From Argopecten irradians (Eukaryota; Mollusca; Bivalvia; Pectinida; Pectinidae): DNA of 64,000 nt. The stretch lies in contig NC_091134.1 of NCBI RefSeq assembly GCF_041381155.1, positions 13,146,008 through 13,210,007 on the forward strand, read 5' to 3'. The notes below the pieces were generated by a model, which did not search any database, was not told the DNA's origin, and saw only the letters and a program-made list of their open reading frames with translations. Each line of letters begins with the position of its first letter. Position 1 is the stretch's first letter. Positions 1 through 12,600 of the stretch are shown in pieces. The position numbers and the translations under genes were made by a program.

Positions 1-706
1 AAATTCACGATTTACTGTTTTGGCGGGGGTTTGTTTTCGCAAATTATCTTTCTAGCCTTTTAAAGTCCCATTCTTATGACAGGCTATAATAAGTGAAACA
101 ATGATTTTTTTTATAGATTCCGCGAGGTATTAAACTTCGCGACTGCGGATGGACCCGCGAATTTAGTGAAACTAAAACCCCGCAAATACTACCAACTGTA
201 TAGTATGTTTTAGTAATTCAACAGTCGTACGAGAGTTGATTTTATTCTAATTACCCTTAATTTTGTTTGGTTTTTGTTTCGTGATATATACGTGTTAAAG
301 CAAAGATCATTTAGGGACATGTAAGGTATAGGAGATGTAGAAGTACCCGACCAAAACAACCGACCTACGGTTACTGCATGGAAACTGTCTAACAACATGG
401 TATTATACCGCAAATTTTATAAAATATTTTTAAGAACTACATTGATATATATTAACTTGTTTTATATGAATGTTACAAACGTCTTATAATTTTTTCTGTG
501 TTTTTTTTTCAAAATTATTTAAGGTAAGCAATAAAGATCAAACATTTTTTCCATGAAAAGAAGATACTTTAGAATCAGCAGTTAAAGTCTTTACGTACTT
601 TATCAAGCGAATTGTCTACATAAATATTTTTTTGCGTATGCTTTCAATTACGTTCACCTTGCCTAAAGAACAAATCAGTGGGTAGTCGAATTTAGTTGAT
701 ACATAC
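1..706 (-). other. Intron 5 of scramblase A
   Basis: Homologous in inverted orientation to the intron of gene B between 19387 and 20140, including recognisable stretches at 200-410 (partner about 19690-19880) and 560-700 (partner about 19390-19500). No exon is seen; the next exon should begin just beyond the left edge. Confidence 0.65.
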
Positions 707-2626
707 GGGGAATTCTAAATCCTCCGTACATCCGGGTCCCTGCCACGGACAACACGGGCCATTCATGTCATACATCTGTTTACCATACGCATCGAACACG
801 TGGAACTTCGGGTAGCAGCAGTAACACCTAAACGAACCCAATATTGGTGCAAGATACAAGTTATCTCAATTTAACTTAAATAGAAAACTACATGATCAAT
901 ATATCGTTTTGGATATAATATTGTACCATGAAAGGTTATCGTTCATTTGCTAAATGAAATACGAAACGTCCAATGTTGAAACATCATCACTCTTTTATAT
1001 TGACGTGACAAAAAAAGCGATTTCTGAGCTAAAGTAAGAGTCATAATATCTTTAGGTTACACATCAAAGTACACATATATCCAGCTAAACATACATTTGT
1101 CTTGAACTTGACAGTTGTTGACCCACAGGACTTTCTATGAACATCTCCATTGCACAGCAGTCGTACTTGGCACAGCAACTACCACCAGCGCAAAACTTAA
1201 AGTCTTTCTTAAGTCGAGCGATTTCCTGTAAAATTGCCGGGTAAAGGTCATACTACTCTTAATTTCATTTCTGTGACACATCTGATAACACATGAAATTA
1301 AATATAGATGTAACTATCATGGTGCAATAAATATTGATATTTTAAAGCAGTATATTTTAACAAGAGACGAGCATAAATGAATTATTTCTATCAATAGTTT
1401 GATATATTATCTAAAAATAACAAAGTCTGTTTAAGAAGTTTCGAATGAGTAGGTATAATATATTTGTTATCGATCAATTTTGCATGCTCTGTCAACAAAA
1501 ATAAGTGTGTCGGAACATCAAAAAATAAACCAGGTGTTTAGAAAAGCAAAGAAGTATTTATATTCCATAATTCATGGTGTTTTCTTACGGTAAGTTTTGT
1601 GTTGTAGCCATGATTTGACTAAATGTAAATTTAATTAGTTTGAAAAAGATTTCTAATGTAAGTCTAATCTCTAACGATAAATTTCATTCTTATCTTATAT
1701 GAATGTTCACTATGTCATTATGCCAACAGCCATATTTTAACTAAAAACAGTCAATAACTACCGGTAAAATAAATATATTTCTATGCAATATTTCAAAACT
1801 CACTTTTCTCCAACAAAATGCAAGACACAAAGCGTAAAAAATGGTTTTGCCACCAGATCAATTTTCATAAAGATAATTCAAATAAAATTCTCGCAAAATA
1901 CACTTCAATGGTAGTCCACTTATACCTGACCGGGGAGCACGAGACCTCTTTGTACCGGCGTGCAGCATTGTCTCTCACATGTTTCTGATTCTGATTAAGA
2001 AGAAAAACACATCTGTTACATGGATATCTTGACGTTTATAAAATCTTCTGTTACTATTTTCAGATAAAATACTTTATCAGTCAGTTACATGTATTTCGAA
2101 CTTTAATTGGTACATCACTAATTATATATATATCAGACCACTTTTCTGGAGTCATGTAGAAATTTCGTACGATTTGAAAGCACAACAGCATACCTTCTGT
2201 GACCTTCATAAACGCACGGTCGTTCGAATCACAAACCTCGTAACGATTGGCTCCATCCCATGGTGTCAGCACTGTAAATTGGATGCGTTTTGTCCTTAAG
2301 ATAAATAAGGATGAAATACACAAGGCATTCCACACCCTAATAATTTATATCTTAACGTTCAATGCATTCAGACATCGAAGTAACTTTTATCCTATCTTTG
2401 ATTAAGTTATCAAGGGCACATTTGCGAGAGACGTCGATTGGGAGCTGCCTTCACGATAAAAAAGGCAAACCGCTAAAGACATGACTGGAATTCAAAACAA
2501 AAGAGAGAAAAGAAGAAACTACCAAGGGAAACAGCTCGATTTAGTACAGCTGTACTTACATTCTGCTTCCTGACGGATCTTTATGAAATCCAAACTTGCC
2601 AAATAGTCAAGGGCTGCTAAAGGCAT
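707..2626 (-). CDS. Phospholipid scramblase A, 5' five coding exons (runs off left edge)
   Basis: Scramblase (PLSCR) family member; the family moves phospholipids between membrane leaflets or acts as a palmitoylated membrane/nuclear protein. Coding exons in transcript order: 2626-2560 (ATG at 2626), 2271-2194, 1990-1926, 1225-1095, 827-707, all with GT-AG junctions and a continuous frame. Visible family blocks are LDYLASLDFIKIRQ, LTPWDGANRYEVCD, the Cys-rich CCAKYDCCAMEMF and VFDAYGKQMYDMNGPCC. The remaining three exons, including the C-terminal membrane segment, should lie left of base 1, because the paired gene B has its next exon 755 bases further on. The start is the first ATG after the leader exon's acceptor; gene B has its ATG at the same place. 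Exon 3 is 15 bases shorter than in genes B and C, losing the V-T-D-M-S segment in frame. Cys-to-Trp in CCPW is another difference from B. Family call is firm; whether the protein works is open. Confidence 0.85.
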
Positions 2627-3964
2627 CCCCGTGTTACCTGTAAATAAGAATACAAATTACCCTGAATTCAATTACCCTTATAGAGTGGGGGGACCAAAAC
2701 GTTATATTTAAAAGGAGGTGTTGCATGGCCGCCCACGATCGATTTTTAATTTTTTGGTGCGAATATATCAATCGGCACATAATACGTATCGGAACAGTAC
2801 TTATTCCATGAATAGATTAATCATGCGACTACAGCGCCACCTTTTGTAAGTTTTACGTCCGATTCCTACTTGTGCGCCTTTAATGTATCATATTTAGGCA
2901 TACAAAACCCAAAGATAAATTATTTTGGTGTAATAACATAGCATTTCGTATTATCTTTTTAACGATATACAATACTTCATCACATCTGTTGGGGTTTCCT
3001 TGCAATTTCCAGTTGTGCTCTTATTTTTTTCATGAAAATAGAGCAATTTCATTTCATTAGTTTTTTATTCCTTAGATAACAATGACAAACCCCGAGTACC
3101 CTAAAATTTTAGCAATCAAAGATATCTTCATATATCATTTATTGACTCATGAAAATATTGTGTCGATGAATCACTGGATATGCCGACTTTTTTGCACTTT
3201 TGTACGTCTACCCCCTTTATTTCTTACCCAATATCAAAGTACTGAGAGTACTGAGTGTTAAAAATGTTAAACGAAAGCTGTCCTTCTCTCGGCTCTATCA
3301 TGTATCAAAAGCCGCATTAGCGACGTCATAGTTGAGTAAAACGTATCCCATGTAAGTTAGTGTACCAAAGTTCGGTCAAACTGACATGTATATTGACATT
3401 TGATCTACATCTAAATAAAAACTTGTTTTGCCTATATATCACAAAATGTTAATTTTAGGGTCATATATTGAACTAGACAATACGTTGTGTCATAAAGCAA
3501 AATAAGGTCAATATGACTTTATATTTCCTACACCAATCGTCAGAAGTATTTCCTATTTCTGTCTTCATGGGTTTATTTACTTATTACTAAGCAAATGTTC
3601 CGTTTAGCGAAACGTATATCGATGTAACTTATATGTTGACCTTAGATATTTCTCAAAAGGATATACTGTTGTTCTGATGTCATAAACATGTCATGGATAA
3701 ATAGGATTTCATTCGTGAGTCAAACAGCCCATGTCTGACTATTATTCACACAATAAAACATGGTCAAACTACACAGTAATGAAAAAAGAATCCAGTGGAC
3801 TGAAATTGCTCAACTTTTTTAGGGCACCAAATAAGATATTGCACGCTAGGAACTCTTCAATTGACGTTCTTGGTGTCTGATATAGTTAAAAAATGTTACT
3901 ACGAAAGTAGGTCAAGTAAACAAATCATGCAGAATTTTACAGACCCACTATCTGAGTTATTTAG

Positions 3965-4790
3965 GCCTTTCATATACTGAAAAGCTGTTTGAAGATTTTC
4001 ATACATTTGACCTGTCTGAAGCCCTTTATTCCAGCATACTGCAAGGCGTCTAGAAGTCGTTTATGTTTGGCAATTTCAACCCTGTGATCTTGGTCATTCA
4101 TTTGACAAACATCTTTGTAGCCCTTTATTTGAGAATACGTTAGGTCTAACATTATGTATCAATGCCTTTCAGTTATTGAGAAGAAGTTGTTTGAATGAAA
4201 AGTTTATGAACGACGGCGCACGAAGTACGATCACTATAGGTCACCCTGACCTATCGGGCAAGATGATTTAGGAACATTTGCCCTTCACCCCAACATGCTA
4301 CATGTACAATATCAGGTCTCTAGTCCTCTTAGTTATTCACAAGAAGTAGTCGTTTAAGCTATCATTCTACAATCTCAATATCAGATTCCAATGCCTCTTA
4401 TTTATTCACAATAAGTCGTTTAAAGGTTTTAGCCTATTTGACCCTTGTAACCTTAAATGAACGTGGTAGTCTTTCGTGCCAGCATACTACAGGCCTTATA
4501 TCAGGTATCTAGGTATCTTAGTTATTCACAAGAAATCGTTTAAAGATTTAGTCTTTTTGAATTATGTGACCTTGAATGAAGGTCAAGGTAATTTATTTCC
4601 GCAAACTTGGTGGTCAATCATTCCAGCATTCTACATGCCTAATATCAGTTTCTTGGGCCTTTCGGATATTGAGAAGAAGTCGTTTCAATGAAAAGTTTAT
4701 ACAAACGAAGAAATGCGAACAGCGCATGACAATGGACAAAGCATGGTGACTATAGGTCATCCTGACCCTTAGGGTTAGATGAACTTATGA
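3965..4790. repeat. Degenerate array of about 120-bp monomers
   Basis: Repeated blocks containing TTATTCACAAGAAGTCGTTTAA and CCTTGAATGAAGGTCAAGG recur about every 120 bases. The same family occurs in reverse orientation at 13832-14385. It lies inside the long-TIR element. Short open frames here are simply monomer sequence. Confidence 0.65.
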
Positions 4791-4818
4791 CATTAAAATG
4801 AACTAACGATGAAAACGC

Positions 4819-5729
4819 GGTCCTGCAGGTAGGGCGTTAAAATTGTACCTACTGCCCCTATTGCATGATCGTAAAAGGCGACTAAATTTAGGATCGTATC
4901 ATAGCATCTCTTCTTTCTAACTTAATTTATATTTCCTAACGTCTTCCTTGACACCGCCTCGCGTTTGGCCTTCGGTTGAGAGCTCGCCCCTGTGAGGTAG
5001 GCTCTGGGTTCTGTCACTTAGCGCTCAGCATTAAGGGAGTAGGACGACTGGTTCGCATGTTGTCAGTATAATGTGACTGAGTGGGAATGTGTTGCTTTTA
5101 CCCCTGCAAGGATTTCTAGAAAAGTTCTAGAACTGCTCCAGAACGGTTCCGGAAAGAGTTCTAGAAGTGTTCTAGAATTATTCTAAAGGAATTATAGAAT
5201 CGTTCTACAACGTTTTCTAGAACGATGCTCTAGAACTGTTCTAGAACAGTGTTCTAGATTGTTCTAGAGTAATGTTCTAGAACAATTCTAGAACTATTCT
5301 AGAATTAAGAAACTGGAGCAGTTCTAGAACATTTCTAGAAATATTTTTAGAACATTTCTGAAAAAAGTCTCAGTTAACATTGTAGAACCGTTCTGGAACA
5401 GTTGTAGAATTGTTCTAGAATTGTAAAACTCTAGAACAGTTGTAAAACTGTTCTAGAACTTTTTATAGCGTTTCTAGAACTTTCATTAGATAATCTAGAA
5501 AGCATGCACTTTCATGAAGGATGTTTGATGAGGAAAAACTTATAACTTGTAATCAGTACCTGGTAAACTTTTTGATGGTATTATTTCGCCATACTAAAGG
5601 TAAAATGAGACATAGCGCCTCGTCTGATGTCTGATTGACGCTAGCAAAAAAGGTACCAAATTTAGTCGCCTTTTACGATCATGCAATGGGTATAGCAGGT
5701 GCAATTCTAACACCCTACCTGAGACGATG
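4819..5729. mobile_element. Nested TIR element carrying a TTCTAGAA array
   Basis: About 80-base terminal inverted repeats: the left copy has CAGGTAGGGCGTTAAAATTG and GCATGATCGTAAAAGGCGAC; the right copy at about 5660-5729 is its reverse complement with few changes. The centre is dominated by a TTCTAGAA-rich block (5114-5503). No protein-coding capacity is seen. It sits inside the larger long-TIR element, so it is the younger of the two or was carried by it. Confidence 0.65.
5114..5503. repeat. TTCTAGAA palindrome array
   Basis: By eye, 14 exact TTCTAGAA octamers in about 370 bases, plus many one-base variants (TTCCGGAA, TTCTGGAA, TCTAGAAC), usually spaced by 2-4 bases or one to several pentamers. 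Each octamer is the TTC-two bases-GAA core of a heat-shock element. Confidence 0.85.
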
Positions 5730-6557
5730 GCAACATTGATGGTTCCCGTTAACAATGGGCAAAGGACACATACTGTCATATTTATTACCTTAATGCTTAT
5801 ACAGTTTCTTGAATGCAACATGGCATTGTATATATGTTAAATCATAACTGTCAGTATTATATGTCCCACTGTTTCAAAACGGATAAGTAGAATTTCTAAA
5901 AAATATTATAAACATGAGTTTATGATGATAATTTCAAGGTTTGGTTGAAATACGCAACTCATCATCACATTCTACTCTTACAGTAAAGTCGGTAATATTT
6001 GACAGTGTACTCTCAGTACTTTGATATTATGGAAAATACAGGGGGTAGACGAAATAAACCTAAAAAAACGTGACATATCCAGTGATTCATCCATTTGAGC
6101 TGTTTATGGTGAAACGATGATAACCTGAATATAATTTTAAACATCAAAATTTTAGGGTACTCGAGCAGTGCCTTACTTATTCTGTTGCTCAAACGAAAAA
6201 TTGAAAACTTCAAAAAGTCGTATTTTTTGTCAAATTTGATATTTACGTTCCATTTGTGATAAAATGATATTGGATACAGCCAAGTGTGATATGTCGTTAA
6301 AAAGGCAATTTTATGTGGTATTTTTAATCATATGAAAAACGTGATTTAAGTGTTTTTACTATGACTTATGCCAGGTAAAAGGCCCAAGAGGCTTTAAATT
6401 TACCAGTGTTAATGTAGGGGGCGCTGTAGTCCTAATAATGGTCCAATCGGGTTTTAAGTATTATAGACATATGTGTATTAATGCAATTAATTAATTTAAA
6501 TTCAAAAATCAAAAAATTATCGTGGGCGGATTTTCAGTCTATATGCAACACCTCCTT

Positions 6558-8130
6558 TGCGCCTTTATCAATACCATGCGTACGGCCACAAAGTATTATG
6601 AAACATCCAAGGTACGTTCATAGCCAATTATAGTACAATGAAACCTTCGGAGAGCGGAGGAGAAGAAGGAATTACAGAAAAAATAACTAGGGTTCTACAT
6701 ATGTTTTATTCTGTTATGGGTTGCTTTTTTTTCCATATATGTTCTACATTATCTAATGCTTACAACTAATGGTATATGTAAGCATTTTTCATTATCAATG
6801 ACAAATGGTCAAAGCACATACCTGGTATGCCAAATTTTTTCGAGCTTATTTAATAATGTTTTCTGGTTCTTAATAATTGCATTTGGTAGAATCAGTCGTT
6901 TTCTGAGTGACTATCTTAAAACACAATATAGCCTTGTCTTTTTTTTTTAAATTTGATTATATTTTCTTAATATGCAGTATATCGAAAAAGTAACAAACTG
7001 AATTCATACCAGGTTTGCTGCTTGTGTGACAATATCATTAATTACTTTCGAAACTGAAGAAAATGTTTAGAAAAAAAAAATGATGTCATACCGACGGGCT
7101 GCTGCAAAATGATACGATCATTCATTTCTGATCTGAAAAAGGACAAAACAAAAAGGGCAATCAAACAGTAACAAGATTCAGTTTTAACTGTTAAAGGCGA
7201 GAAACGTTTATTTGTCTAAATACTGGCAATCACGACATAGTCGTTAGAATAAGATTCAGGTGAATCACAACAGTGCTTCTTGTAATTCTGGTACAAAAGA
7301 AAACATTCTTAAGTCTGAACCAGTCGTGATGTAAGTCAAGGCTTATCCATCACAGATTGCGTTGTAAAAATCTCGTCATTTTAAAATGACTAAGAACAAA
7401 GTTTTTTACTGACCCTGTCGCTGATTATCTGCAGAACGTTTGATAAAAACATACTATTATATTATTAAGGTTACGCGTGCGGGTGCCCTTCATAATACTA
7501 ACCGAAATGATATCATGAGTCTATTAATAATGCACATATTTTCGATGTCAATATCAAAAACCACACTATTTCAACAAACTTTTGTTTCAAATAAATTGAA
7601 ATGGGATCAAACAACAGGCAGTGCCTATGTAAAAACCACACTAGTATCAGATGTTGTTGCTATATAAATACAGGTTGTTATTGTTGAATGTATAATACAC
7701 TGGTCAGCCAATCAATACACAGCTAATAAGCATGGCGGTGGTTCTCGACTAATTATAGTTCTGGATCTACATGTATATACTATTGTAATAATTACATATA
7801 ACACTATTGTGGAGTACGTAGATTTTGATCTGTTCGAATGTTTTCATTTTGTTTTCCAATGGCTTGCAATGCTTTCATTGTATTTTACTTTAATTTATTG
7901 ATTATTCAGATACCAAACTTTCCATATCATATATGCTTGTTCAGTTCATCCTCAGAAATATACAGATATACCATCATAAAACTCTACATATTCAAAATTG
8001 TTCTAATATGTATGATGGTATTATCAACATCAGATACAGAATAAAATCGAGTGGAATGAAACACTAATCAATCATTATTCAAATGATCATATGGTATGAA
8101 ATTTATAATGGAAGAAATAATTAATCTTAC
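6558..8130 (-). other. Intron 1 of scramblase A, left palindrome arm
   Basis: No coding exon seen. Blocks match the right arm in inverted orientation: 6570-6670 with 15955-16085, 6690-6840 with 13680-13827, 7190-7380 with 13110-13340, 7700-7960 with 12665-12920, 8045-8095 with 9835-9885. The open frames in this stretch are not conserved as protein between the arms. Confidence 0.6.
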
Positions 8131-8190
8131 CTGTGTCGTTCCACCCGTCTCTGGTTAATCAGTAATTAACTGGTCGCAATTAGTATTGGT
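8131..8190 (-). other. Scramblase A noncoding leader exon
   Basis: The minus strand reads a short GC-richer block ending ACGACACAG followed by GTAAGATT, a strong splice donor at 8130. The same block, with the same donor, is found inverted at 9733-9772 ahead of gene B, so it is conserved where most flanking sequence has diverged. It contains no credible start codon and is read as 5' UTR spliced to the acceptor at 2637/2638. The upstream boundary (transcription start) is estimated from the TATA box and is approximate. Confidence 0.55.
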
Positions 8191-8208
8191 CCTACACGAC
8201 CTACAGGG

Positions 8209-8218
8209 CTATTTATAG
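8209..8218 (-). promoter_or_regulatory. TATA box of scramblase A
   Basis: CTATAAATAG on the minus strand, about 30 bases before the inferred start of the leader exon. It is identical in sequence and position to the box of gene B and nearly identical to that of gene C, which supports it as a real core promoter. Confidence 0.65.
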
Positions 8219-9696
8219 CCTCATTCGTGATATTGTCGTCTGTTTCGTCGTGTGTTTGGATATGTGCTTTGTTTCAAACCGATGAGCCGAAAGGCTCAAG
8301 GTAATAAAATAATTGAATTGAATTGTTTCGAAATACATACACAATGTGTTAACATTATGGTGGACCTACTGGAGCTTATAAAATCCATAACACAAAACAA
8401 ACACATTCTACCTGTGACAAAGTGATATACGTTCTTATGAACACCGAGTATTAGTAGTTCTTGAATAAGTAAATAAACCAACAAATAATAATAAAAAAAC
8501 CGAAACATAAGCAATACATGTAGGTTTATAAGAGATAAGATATATTCCTTTGTTTGGAAATCAGGAGAGTGTTCAAAATAAATCCTTTAAAGTCTGTCAA
8601 CCTTGGTAAATGCCTACCAGTAATGTAAGTATGACCAAATGGAACTGTAAAAGATGTTCATGTTTATGCTTAAATTTGTTATACTAAATGTAGATATATT
8701 GATTGAATTTCTAGTGTATTAATGCAATGTTTTTCTTTCTTCTGCTGTAGGAGTTATTTACCCTATAACATGTACAACAGTATGAACAAACTCTTATACA
8801 TAGCAAATTTGAATAATATGGTTAACCTGTGTATAAATAGTAAATGAACTGAAATACTTCTAATTTTGTTATTGTGATCTTTTTTATAAAGTTTCAACTT
8901 TGTAAGGGTGGCTTTGTGACAGTATAAGGCATGGCTACAGTACTGGAGTAAGATATGTACATAGCACTTGGCGATCAGTCATATGAGGCATAACACAGGA
9001 ATAAAAGAATAAAAAATGAAATTATCTGAATATTTGGTAGTGCTCATTTGAATTCGTTTAATCATGACTTTTCATATAAATATATTATCAAATATTTTCT
9101 TTATTTCTGAATTTAAAGGGACACCAATTCGTGTGAAGCGGTTTTAGGATCGTCCAATTGAAATTAAATTCGAAACAGGTATTTTTTCCCGAAAGGTATA
9201 AAGAAAAACATTGCATTAATACACTCGAAATTCAATCAATAAATCTACATGAAGTATCACAAATTCAAGCAAAAACATAAACACCTATTTTAGTTCCATT
9301 TGGCCATACTTACAATATTGGTAGGCGTTTACCAAGGTTAACAAACGTGAAAGGATTTATTTTGAGTTGAGCATTTGAACACTCTCCTGATTTCCAAACA
9401 CATGAATGTCTCTTATATCTTATAAACCTATTTCTTGTGTTTTTTTGTTTTATTATTATTTGTTGTTGTTATTTTACGTATGATGCACTCTTTCTCTTCA
9501 CGTCTACTTCAAGAACTGCTAATACTCGGTGTTCATAAGAATGTATATAACTTTGTCACAGGTAGATTGTCTTTGTATTGTGTTATGGATTTTATACGCT
9601 CAAGTAAGTCCACCATAATGTAAACACCAGCTAGTGCTTGTATTGGATCCATTGTGTATATGTGTGTCGAAACAGACGACTATATAACGAAGGAGG
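8219..9696. other. Central region between divergent scramblase promoters
   Basis: Holds the core of the palindrome: 8300-8755 is the inverted match of about 9190-9622, leaving an unpaired centre of roughly 430 bases (8756-9189). Both divergent promoters face outward from it. Similar short open frames in the two arms (around 8360-8470 and 9500-9615) are copies of one sequence and not credible genes. No exon is recognised. Confidence 0.6.
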
Positions 9697-9706
9697 CTAT
9701 AAATAG
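9697..9706 (+). promoter_or_regulatory. TATA box of scramblase B
   Basis: CTATAAATAG in the context GAGG-box-CCCTGTAGG, the mirror image of the gene A box at 8209-8218. The two divergent core promoters are about 1.48 kb apart and share the palindrome's central sequence as their common upstream region. Confidence 0.65.
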
Positions 9707-9732
9707 CCCTGTAGGCCGTGTAATTATGACCA

Positions 9733-9772
9733 GTTAATCTCTGACTAACCAGAGGCGGGTGGTACGACACAG
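9733..9772 (+). other. Scramblase B noncoding leader exon
   Basis: GC-richer block ending ACGACACAG followed by the donor GTAAGATT at 9773, matching the gene A leader in inverted orientation. It would splice across a 6.4 kb intron to the acceptor at 16155/16156. No ATG is seen; the 5' limit is estimated. Confidence 0.55.
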
Positions 9773-9889
9773 GTAAGATTAATCATTTCTACCATTGTAT
9801 CACTTTGCTGTTTTGAATTGTTTAAACTTCATTCTATATGATCATTTGAATAATGATTGAATACAGTGTTCCATTCTATTTCCTTTAAT

Positions 9890-12600
9890 TCTGTCTGTGG
9901 TGCTGTTACTGTCGACACGGGATTACTTCGATAGGCGCAGGTGTAGCACTAACCAGCAAAACGGAGGAAGTTCCTTTGATCACTACAGGCACAAATTGAA
10001 ATGAATAACAGCTAGCAGTATGAGCGTTGCAATGGTCAAGTCTGAAGTCATAAGTTCTGTCCCATAACCAACACTGACAGTCGTGATCACCGAGATGTGG
10101 CGGCGTAGTGACATGGCCTCTCAGTTTCGGTGCTCGATATTTTAATGAACTCTACATGTAATGTCCCTGTTAATTTGAACCGACGGATAGTTCAAACACA
10201 CATTTTCTAAAGGAAAAAGAAAACCATAATTATTTAGTTAGTGATAGTTCAAACAAGTCGGATGATCGTAGTAAAGGTTATATTTTTGTCGCCAAATCGG
10301 CACAATGGGATCCCCTAAAATGACGGTATTTTGAATATTGCCACAAAGATTTTTGAATTAAAGACTGAATAAATGATTATTATAATGACTTTTACAACAG
10401 ATAATTAATTAAAATGAACATTTTAAGTAATGAATAAAATTATTTACGCTGAAATATTGTGCACAAATCAGCACCCCAACAATGTGTATTTGTACTTGAT
10501 GGACGTGGAAGAAATCGCCAATATTTCTTAGGCTCAATCTAGATAAAGTTATCACTTAAAATCGACATTAAAATCCAACATTCGGTCTTTCTTTTGTCAG
10601 CCTATCAAGTTGTTAATATACATGTAAACATGTGCCATACGCTGGTTTGGGCAAGCCAGTTACGCGGTGCCATGTCAACGAGAACGCTGGGTATTCAGCT
10701 CCAGCCAAAACAATCCACTTGCAATATTTTAACAATGAACACGTTACCGATGTATACTTTTCATCAGTTTAAATATATTAACATATTCTATGTATCTAAT
10801 TAAGACGTAGACAATCTGCGATCGCGGAGATCGGGGGTTAGACAATCTGACAGTTCGATTGTGACCTAATTTTACTACGAACAGAATGTAAACATTTACA
10901 GTAGCAGTTTCGTAAATGCAACCGCCTTTATTTATAATCAACAACTATGTTTAGTTACGAAATATAACAAAGGACAAATAGTTAACTAGATTTTCAGTCA
11001 TTTTTGCCTGTAACGTTAAAAATTACGGACGTCCATGTAGATTCTAGGTCTTGATCATGAACGGTGATGTTTTGGGGCCTTGACTACACGCATGGCTTCT
11101 GTTACACAATTAACATAACATAGATTTCTAATTAAAATTACAGATAAATGCTCACGTTACTGCCGTTGAACCCTATCAGTGAACGATGGAAGGAAAATAC
11201 TACTGTAGCGAGTGTACATTGTATTGAATGAAGTGACACAACAAGATAATCGCGCCCCACTCACACTAAAAGGTAACGATGATTGACTGAACTTGAAGTA
11301 GGCGGAGTTACAAATGATTGAAGTCTCATTTGCTGAAGATCAAACGTCAGCCGAACTTTGTGGCTAAATTTATAACCTGCCTACCTTTAGCGGTTATAAA
11401 AACACGTTCCTAGCACATCTTCATAAAAAACGGCTACTACCGCTGGAAAAAGCGATAATTTTCCTTTCAAAAATCATCTTACACATCTATAAGCCCCGTA
11501 ACTAAGAATTACCAGCCCATTTGCAATAACATTTGCCTAGACTTTTGACAATCACTTACATGTTATTAAAATTCATAGTGTCTCCTGCTTGTGATATGCA
11601 TGAGCGAGACCAAAACTATGATTGATCATATACTTTAGTGATGATATATTTCATGTTTAATTCGACTTAACTGCATTTAGAATGGAGAGTTTGAAATCAA
11701 CTTGATTTCATTTACCTAAAAACTTAAATTTTAAATCATTTTTAGCTCTAGACTTTCGTTGACAAAAAGTTCTATTTCCTTTTATCAGTAATTAATTATT
11801 TTGTTACAGATTCGTTTTATTCACCAAATCATATGTCACAAAACAAAATTCTCGGCAATATCTAAAACTTCTAAAAAATATCAAAATTTCATCACGAGTA
11901 TAGCCCGGGATATAAATTCACGTGTATTTTACCTAGTTGTGTTTAGATCATTATATCTCTTGGTTTATATTTATATAATATTTGGAGATGCTAATATGCT
12001 GAAATTTTATAAAAAAAAAATTCCATTTTTTTCAAGTTTATGTTCGCTGGTCATCCGACTTTGAATGTTATTTAATAAAGCTAATGATTTTCAGAACCTA
12101 ACGATATCAAATCTACCAAGATTTAAAAAAAAAGTTTGATATTATCGTTTAGATTTAGCTCTTTTTGACTATAAAAGTTGTTTTATTACTTATAGTATGC
12201 ATCCGCTATCACTAAAATTCAATTAGCAAATATTGTATCGAAATCATTACGGATTTGGTCTGCGTTTCTGCCTTTAATTTTTAAAAACTCCCAGTTTATT
12301 AGATCATGACGGATTTCAAGGTTCCTAATTATAAGCTAACATATATTTGTATTGCATTTAACACATACATTGTAATTTGTACCAGTCTATTACAAAAATT
12401 TAATTTGTAATAGTAATTTTGTATTCAAGTCAAATTTGGGAGGTATTAAAATTTAAACAAACCCCGCCTCTTTATTTCCTTGTGTCACAAAACGCCTACA
12501 ATTTGAAATTAGATGTTATAGGCCTATGCATGTGACAAAGTTGTAACATCTCAGTATAATAGGCAAAATATACCAAACATCCCAGAGATGTAAGATGAAG
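9890..12600. other. Right-arm block with no partner in the left arm
   Basis: Pairing with the left arm stops near 9885 and resumes near 12,600-12,665, while the left arm is continuous over the same junction (about 7960-8045). About 2.7 kb is therefore extra on the right, or lost from the left. I see no convincing terminal repeats, reading frame or known element. There are mixed AT-rich stretches and some GC-richer patches near 10,620-10,720 and 11,270-11,460. Confidence 0.45.

Larger units (their letters stand above)
2706..6557. mobile_element. Long-TIR DNA element, nonautonomous, inserted in gene A intron 1
   Basis: The ends are inverted copies: GGAGGTGTTGCAT at 2706 and ATGCAACACCTCC ending 6557. 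The match continues as imperfect terminal inverted repeats of roughly 555 bases (2706-3262 with 5998-6557), including CCGCCCACGAT, GACTACAGCGCC and a block around GTACTGAGAGTAC. The matching place in the other palindrome arm (about 16085-16105) lacks it, so it inserted after the duplication. The interior holds a monomer array (about 3965-4790) and a second nested TIR element (4819-5729). No transposase reading frame is seen, so it depends on an outside enzyme or is a fossil. Superfamily is not assigned. Confidence 0.7.

Noticed and set aside
8296-9623. Two similar short open frames (minus near 8300-8514, plus near 9435-9623) sharing a QELLILGVHKNVY-like string
   Set aside because: They are the same noncoding palindrome sequence read in mirror image; the similarity stems from the duplication and neither frame has gene context.
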